Assembly: GCA_019188255.1 (NCBI GenBank) | Contig: JAETXT010000003.1 | Location: 3,472,001 to 3,536,000 of the forward strand | DNA: 64,000 nt | Direction of reading: 5' to 3' | Source of the DNA: Verticillium longisporum | Taxonomy: Eukaryota > Ascomycota > Sordariomycetes > Glomerellales > Plectosphaerellaceae | Shown here: positions 57,072 to 64,000 of the stretch, in pieces | Layout: the number at the start of each line of letters is the position of its first letter | How positions within the stretch are numbered: the first letter of the stretch is position 1 | The notes under the pieces: model-generated | Told to the model about the DNA's origin: nothing | What the model saw: only the letters and a program-made list of their open reading frames with translations | Databases searched by the model: none | Program-made: the position numbers and the translations under genes

Positions 57072-59490
57072 GGTGACCGCTGGGTATGCTGAGTGAGTGA
57101 AAGATGATATTCCACGATGGATGCCAATGTGGGGTCGAACGGGATGCTGTTGTCGATCACGGGCACGGGAGAGGCACAGGATCCGCAGGCTAGATGCAAT
57201 TGGGGACTGGAAACGCTGGAGATGCGATGGCTGTTTTTGTTCAGAATGAGAAGAAGAGCCGGAATCGATGGAAGCAGAAGAAAAAGGAAGTGATCAAGAA
57301 GGAAGGGATAGAGTTAAGACGTAGTGTCTCGTGGCAGGAACGAGGCAAGGGGAGGGGGGCAACTGCGACTGCGACTGCGACTGCGACTGCGACGAAGCAC
57401 TGGGCTCAGACCAATGTCAGGCAAAGCGTGTTGAACCCTGAACGGAAGACCGGGGAACGATGGTCGCACAACGTTCACTAATTGCTGCTCCATCTGAAGC
57501 TTAATCGCCTCGTCTCGTCTCGCATTTACGACGACACATGCGCGGCAAATGGCACGAGGGAGGAGCTCCAACTCACGTCCTTTGTTTCCATCCCAAACAA
57601 GCTCGCACACCCCCTCTCGTTTGGAGCCCACCACCACCACCATGTAGAGCTCTCACATGTTGGTCAGAGCTCGAGGTTCCGCCATGACGATGTTGCCTCT
57701 CGTCGTTGAGACACGCCAAATGTATTGGGAGGAATCACATTGATCGGGAGAGTCTCGTCTCCGTTGAACCATCTTTGCCTGCTCTCTCTGGCTTTCCCAA
57801 TGTCGTATTTTTGGCAACCCGTCTCAACGGCCACGCGGCGGTGAGCTTGCGGGGTCGAGCGTAACCTTTGGGGAATGAGCCGCCATTTCGAAACCAACCA
57901 CCACTGCGGCCGTTTGGGGTACAGCCGAGTCATACCTCTTGGGCCCGTGTGCGCCGACCAGACTGGAACCGCTCGGGTGCAACAATAGCTACGTAGAGGT
58001 ATTAGCTGACCAGTATCCGCCTGTCGACGGTCTTATCGGGGTGAGGTGCATCGGCGCAGTCGCTTGCACCACCGTCAACGTACAGTGACGAAGCTCGCCA
58101 AACAGCCTCAGATGACCATGGTCGAGAGATACGAGTTGCTCAAGTGGCCTGGTGAAGGAGACTTTGCCAAAGCTGGGACAGGTCGTACGGGCTTCTGCGC
58201 TCAAGACTGTTCTGGTGGCCACTGGCATGGAGAGAAGCAATGGGTGACTTGAGGACGAATGGTTGAGGCATTCGTTGACCAAGTATGAATCACGTCCGGC
58301 AGGCGGACAATATACTCGCAAAGACTAGCCTGTGGTACCGAAATGCATAGTATGCAATGCTGCCTGGAGCAGACAGCATGTTTGGATGGTCGCGACATGA
58401 ACCACGCAAGCCTGTACCCGTCTGGTGGCGCGATGAACACAGAGACAAGCCGATATCAGAAATGTGATGGGTTCGAGCCTGCAAATTAAGGCGCAATCGG
58501 CTTAACAGACGGTTCGCAATACATTCGGGTTGCCCTCCGGTGGCGCTGTCGGCCATGTCTTTCAAGACCGGTCTCATCCATCGGCACCGCGTCGGCACTG
58601 TTGCTTGATCAATACTGAGCCATTCCAGGGTCCCCGCGGAACGCCGACTCGGCACCGCTCACATTGCCTGGGCTTTCGGGCGGTCGGTGTAAAGTCGCAC
58701 GCGGTTTGTGTGTGGCTGGCACCTGTCACTGGCAAAGCCTCCTGGCAAGCACTAAGTGTAGCGTGGTCCAGTGTGCAGTGCGCTGGAGCTGGGCCAAGCA
58801 ATCATAGTGACCAATTGGCTCGCTTAGGAGATTCACGCCCCTCTCAGCAGAAGCGTGTGGCCACACGGGGCGTCGTGATAGCATGCTGTGCTGACTAGGT
58901 ACCTTAGGTACATACCTTTCTCCAGATTCAATGAGGCACCAGCCAGTCATCGTGCCCTTTCTTGTCCAAGGGTCCCGCCATTTCGGTCAGGCCAACTTGC
59001 TCTACCCACTACCCACGAACACCCCCCAAGGCCGATGGGGGGGTGCCTGGAGCAAGTGAAGAAAGTCAGGTGGAGAAACGCTTCTGCCCCCTTCTCCTCA
59101 ATCTCCCCAAGCCCCAAATGGTGGTGAATTCTTCCATCCATCCATCTTGGGTGTTCTCCTAACCTGCCACCTCCTCACATCTCCTCCACCCCTTCCAACA
59201 CCACCTCCTCCTCCTCCGCCGCCGCCGCAACCTCCTACACCACTCTCGGCGATTACATGAGCGAAAGTTGACCACTTGATTGCGGCCAACATATAAACGT
59301 TCTCTCCCTCCCCTTCACGAGACCACACTCGGAACGAATTTTGATACCCCATCCGAGTCGCGTCTCCCAGAAGAATACTTTGCTCTCTTCTCTTTCCCCT
59401 CTCACACAGCGTCCGCAACCTCGACGCGTTCTCTACGCCGACTTTTCTTCCCCCGCACTCGTTGCAGCTGTCGCCGGCATATCCGTCATC
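57072..59490. other. Large intergenic region upstream of squalene synthase
   Basis: About 2.4 kb between the divergent NRS/ER-like and squalene synthase genes, holding both promoters. Only short open frames without domain content occur. A CTGCGA hexamer repeat is listed separately. CT-rich tracts lie at 59160-59240 and 59385-59410, near the likely squalene synthase transcription start. No sterol-response element was identified with confidence. Confidence 0.5.
57361..57393 (+). repeat. CTGCGA hexamer tandem repeat
   Basis: About five tandem CTGCGA units in the NRS/ER promoter region. It is a simple-sequence repeat with no evident function. Confidence 0.85.
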
Positions 59491-61075
59491 ATGGGTGTCA
59501 TCTACTACGCTTTCCACCCAAACCAATTGCGGTCCATCATCCAATGGTACGGCGTCCCCCCGCCCTCTCTGTGCCTACGTGCTCGACTCGTTCTGACTAT
59601 TTCCACAGGAAGATGTGGCACGATCCCGTTCACAGGCGAACGCCCGAGAAGGAGAGCCCCGAACTGCGGAAGTGTTTCGAGCTACTTGACTTGACGAGTC
59701 GTAGCTTTTCGTCCGTCATTCAAGAGCTCAACCCTGAGCTCCTCGTTCCCGTCTGCCTGTTCTACCTCTGCCTCCGCGGTCTCGACACGATTGAGGATGA
59801 CATGACGCTCTCTGTCGAGAAGAAGGTGCCGCTTCTGAGGAAATTCGACGAGTGCATGGAGACGGATGGCTGGACATTCACCGAGAGCGGCCCCAATGAA
59901 AAGGACCGCGAGCTCCTGGTCCACTTCGATGTCGTGATCACGGAGCTCAAGAAGCTCAAGCCCGTCTACTACGATGTCATTAAGGACATCACCATCAAGA
60001 TGGGTAACGGCATGGCCGATTACATCAACGCCCCTTTCGGCGTCGAGAAGATCACCGAGTATGAGCTGTACTGCCACTACGTGGCCGGTCTCGTTGGCGA
60101 GGGCCTTACCAAGCTGTTCGTCCGGGGCAACCTTGCGAACCCCCGCCTCGAGGAGAGGCCGGAGCTGACCGAGTCGATGGGTCAGTTCCTGCAGAAGACG
60201 AACATAATCCGCGACGTCCACGAAGACTACGAGGACAACCGCAGCTTCTGGCCCAAGGAGATCTGGAGCAAGCACGTCGACACGTGGGAGGATCTCTTCA
60301 AGCCCGAGAACCGCGAAAAGGCGATGCAGTGCAGCTCCGAGATGGTCCTCAATGCGCTCAAGCACGCCGAGGACTGCCTGTTCTACATGGCCGGCATGCG
60401 CGACCAGAGCTGCTTCAACTTTGTCGCCATTCCCCAGAGCATGGCCATTGCCAGTCTCGAGCTTGTCTTCCGCAACCCCCGCCTCTTCGACAGCCACCTC
60501 AAGATCTCCAAGGGTGATGCTTGCCAGCTCATGATTGAGTCGACACAGAACCTATTTGTTGTGTGCGACATCTTCAAGCGTTACGTCCGGAGGATACACA
60601 AGAAGAACGACCCCCGCGACCCCAACTATGTCCCCATCAGTGTGCAGTGCGCCAAGGTATGTGTCTTCTGCACTACCCAGCCAGGATCTCCCTGCTAACA
60701 AATTTGCCAGATCGAGCAGTTCATCGACACTCTGTACCCGAGGCAAGACCCTGACAAGCTCACCGTGGAGCAGAAGAAGAAGGACGCCAAGGATCCCAGC
60801 ATGGACCCTGGCGAGGCAGCCGTTCTTCTCGGCATCACGCTGCTGACGCTCCTCTTTGTCTCTGGTCTCATGGTATGTCAACAAATGTTCCCTCGCCTGT
60901 CCAGTACTCTCGACTAACAATTTCACAGATTGGCACGGCGTGGTTCTTCGGCGCACGCTTCGATGGTCTCTGGTCTGGGCTCTTCGGCTCGTCACAAAAC
61001 GAGACGTACAACTGGCCGACCGGTGGCGAGGCCGTTCCCTCGGCAGTGCCCTCGATCGAGCATCCCGAGCTGTAA
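59491..61075 (+). CDS. erg9: Squalene synthase (farnesyl-diphosphate farnesyltransferase)
   Basis: Four exons (59491-59546, 59609-60656, 60711-60872, 60929-61075) give 470 residues. The enzyme condenses two farnesyl diphosphates to squalene, the first committed step of ergosterol synthesis, on the ER. The N-terminus [19 protein letters not shown] and the block [20 protein letters not shown] are typical. The two Asp-rich metal-binding motifs are LDTIEDDM (about residue 79) and DVHEDYED (about 221), and [17 protein letters not shown] is a further signature. A C-terminal hydrophobic helix ([18 protein letters not shown]) anchors the protein. All introns are phase 0 or 2 and have standard branch sites. 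Start chosen because it aligns with the family N-terminus; upstream in-frame ATGs would add a leader. Confidence 0.96.
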
Positions 61076-62958
61076 CGTGGCAGGGAAAAAAACAATTTGC
61101 GCTTCTGTTCTTCGACATGGTACATATGACGGCGTTGACGGTTTGCTGCCCCCTTTTTTGCTGCGATGAACTCATGTCACACACCTACCCCGAAAAGGCA
61201 GAGACGAACTGGACTGGACTGCCCGACTTACGTATTTAATACCACCCCCGCCACAGCACTGCGTGGTGGCTTGTTCTCGACCCCGCGATGTCGCGGAAGA
61301 CCCTGACCAAGCCTCCCTTTTTGTCTCAGTGCACCCCGCCGTGACAGTGACTGGGTTCTCGATCTCGAGAGAGCGAGACGGAACGTGAGGGTGAAGAGAA
61401 ACAAGAACAAGGCTGCGGCCGTAGCACGGATGTCAAATTACAATCCAGTCCCACCTCCGGGTGGCCATGACTGTGGTTGCGCCGAAGAAGTGCTGATAGT
61501 AAACCCCACCGGCAAAGACCTCGTCCTCTTCAGGGCGAGTACGGGGCGGGCGGGTTTCTACCTCGATGGAAATCCGCCCTTTTGCTCCGGCTTGCAAACA
61601 TATCTCTGATGCAGTGCAGTGCAATTGACTCGCGTGGTGCATGCAGGATGAGACAGTATCGTACATTGGGGAAAGGGGGACTGACCATGTTGCCGGAACT
61701 CGGGGTTAGCTTGATAGATTGCCGATCGACGCGTGCAAGCCCAAAACTCTACTATATTTTCGCCTTCACTTACACTATACCACTTTTTCCCACCTCACCC
61801 AGCCTAGGCTGGCCTCGCTAGTCTCGTGACCTCGTTCCAGCGACGTTATGCCGTTGACAAGTCAGGCTCAGGCAGCCGAGGCGCGGCGGCCCCCTCCCCC
61901 TTACGCATGGCGGCGCCGAGCCTGAGACGCAGGACGTCTCGGCCTTGGCGTTGCATCCGGGGGGGTGGGTGTTAATGGTAGCGGGCGAAACGGCAACGAT
62001 ACCTCCCCCTTTTCTTCCTCTTTCTGCCGACCATGACAAGGGCTACCGCAGACCCCCTGGGAGAGAGGCGTTTTAAGCATGACTGTGCACGAGATGAATC
62101 TGAGACGCGGATCTCTGGTGATCAGTTGTTTGTTGACGGAGTTTTTTTTTCGGGGTCTTTCTGCCTAGTTCCCTTCCTTTGCTCTTCTCCCTGGGTCCAT
62201 GCGTCGATCATAAAGATGGAGAGGGGGGGGGGCTCGACATAGAGTGATTGGCAATGCGAGCGGGTTTCGCGACCGGGGCGAGGGACAGAGATCATGGGCT
62301 TGGTGTGTGCATTTGTCAGTCCGACGTCTGTCCGTCAGTCTGGCGGAGACGTCCTCTTGCTAGGAAACGAGCTTTGCATAATGGTTAAGAGTCGTGGCCC
62401 CGTTCTCGTGGTCAGATTGGAAAAGCAAGTCAGCCCATTTTTGCATAACCGTTCCGTTGAGCTTGTTTGGTAGGCAAGAGTCAGTCGGCATATACCAAAG
62501 TCCGAGCGAACAACGGCGTGGAATAGTCGATTCAGTCATGTTCGTCTATTTTCGCTATGCAACGCAACTATGTTGGTTTTTCTTCATCGTTTCTTCTCGC
62601 CCGCTCATGCCATGTCCATATCCCTCTTCCCATGAACCCGTGACGATGACTCCATTGATGAGAGTAGAGAAGGAAAAATCATAAAGTGAAATTAGTCTTG
62701 TCAATTAGATACGGGTCAAGATAAAACGCAAATATAATTTTGTTTTTGGTCAAGTCTTTTGTCCGACGTGATGCTTCTGGGAAAAGTATTCATCTTCTTA
62801 GATTAGTCATGGTGATTTTGTCAATACGCCGCGCTTTCTAAAATGAATGAAAACCAAAACTCAAAAGGACACGCCAAGACAACGGCCTACGGCCCGTACC
62901 CCAGCTCGTCCCGCCAGGGCAGATCCCCCCTCAAAGCAGTGCAGCCGGCTCGGCGACA
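61076..62958. other. Intergenic region between convergent genes
   Basis: About 1.9 kb between the squalene synthase and protease genes. It contains several short frames of no recognisable type and short C-, G- and T-runs (for example 62141-62150 and 62222-62232). Nothing is annotated with confidence. Confidence 0.5.

Positions 62959-64000
<1,042 letters not shown>

Noticed and set aside
58460..58490. Possible tRNA B-box (GGTTCGAGCC)
   Set aside because: No T-stem, anticodon arm or acceptor stem could be built around it.
59682..60497. Minus-strand open frame of 271 codons
   Set aside because: Antisense to squalene synthase, whose frame carries all catalytic motifs.

Overview
This window comes from a filamentous ascomycete (Pezizomycotina, most likely Sordariomycetes). 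The evidence is short 50-100 bp introns with CTGAC/CTAAC branch points, families such as the fungal rhodopsin-domain, Zn2Cys6 and AA9 proteins, Fot1-type pogo transposons, and one repeat that shows the C-to-T/G-to-A signature of repeat-induced point mutation (RIP). No prokaryotic features, CRISPR arrays or convincing tRNA genes were seen.

Region 1 (1-9741) is a transposon island. An uninterrupted Ty1/copia polyprotein runs off the left edge on the minus strand, with its 5' LTR at 3189-3475. Next to it lies a heavily RIP-mutated copy of the same LTR, then AT-rich debris. Two Fot1-like DNA transposons sit in the debris (4234-6093 and 6393-8250), each with TIRs, a TA target duplication and a frameshifted transposase. 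An inverted, moderately mutated LTR (9453-9741) closes the island.

Region 2 (about 9.7-32 kb) is gene-sparse and rich in secreted or membrane proteins: a permuted papain-like protein, a GH28 exo-polygalacturonase, a C2 protein, a SnoaL-like protein, a rhodopsin-domain membrane protein, a secreted FAD-linked oxidase next to an AA9 lytic polysaccharide monooxygenase assembled from six short exons, a secreted TAP-like alpha/beta hydrolase and a frameshifted Upc2-like regulator. This looks like an accessory, cell-wall-degrading neighbourhood beside the transposons. The oxidase and the LPMO could form a redox pair.

Region 3 (about 33.7-61 kb) is mostly housekeeping: Rpd3 histone deacetylase, Rpn11 deubiquitinase, TRAX, PIG-M/Gpi14, Nbs1/nibrin, a cytochrome b5-like protein, a DnaJ-X co-chaperone, a UDP-rhamnose-type epimerase/reductase and squalene synthase, with three unrecognised proteins among them. 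A subtilisin-like protease is cut by the right edge.

A recurring oddity is single-base losses, mostly in short homopolymers, that break frames in genes expected to be intact (Rpd3, PIG-M, the Upc2-like regulator) and in both transposases. Uncorrected sequencing error is the simplest explanation for the conserved genes. I found no clear evidence of an undescribed defence-type or other system. The most interesting leads are the oxidase-LPMO pair, the covarying tandem hairpins in the copia leader, the doubled motif in the Fot1-like TIRs and the three-fold FFYANG-type motif protein.
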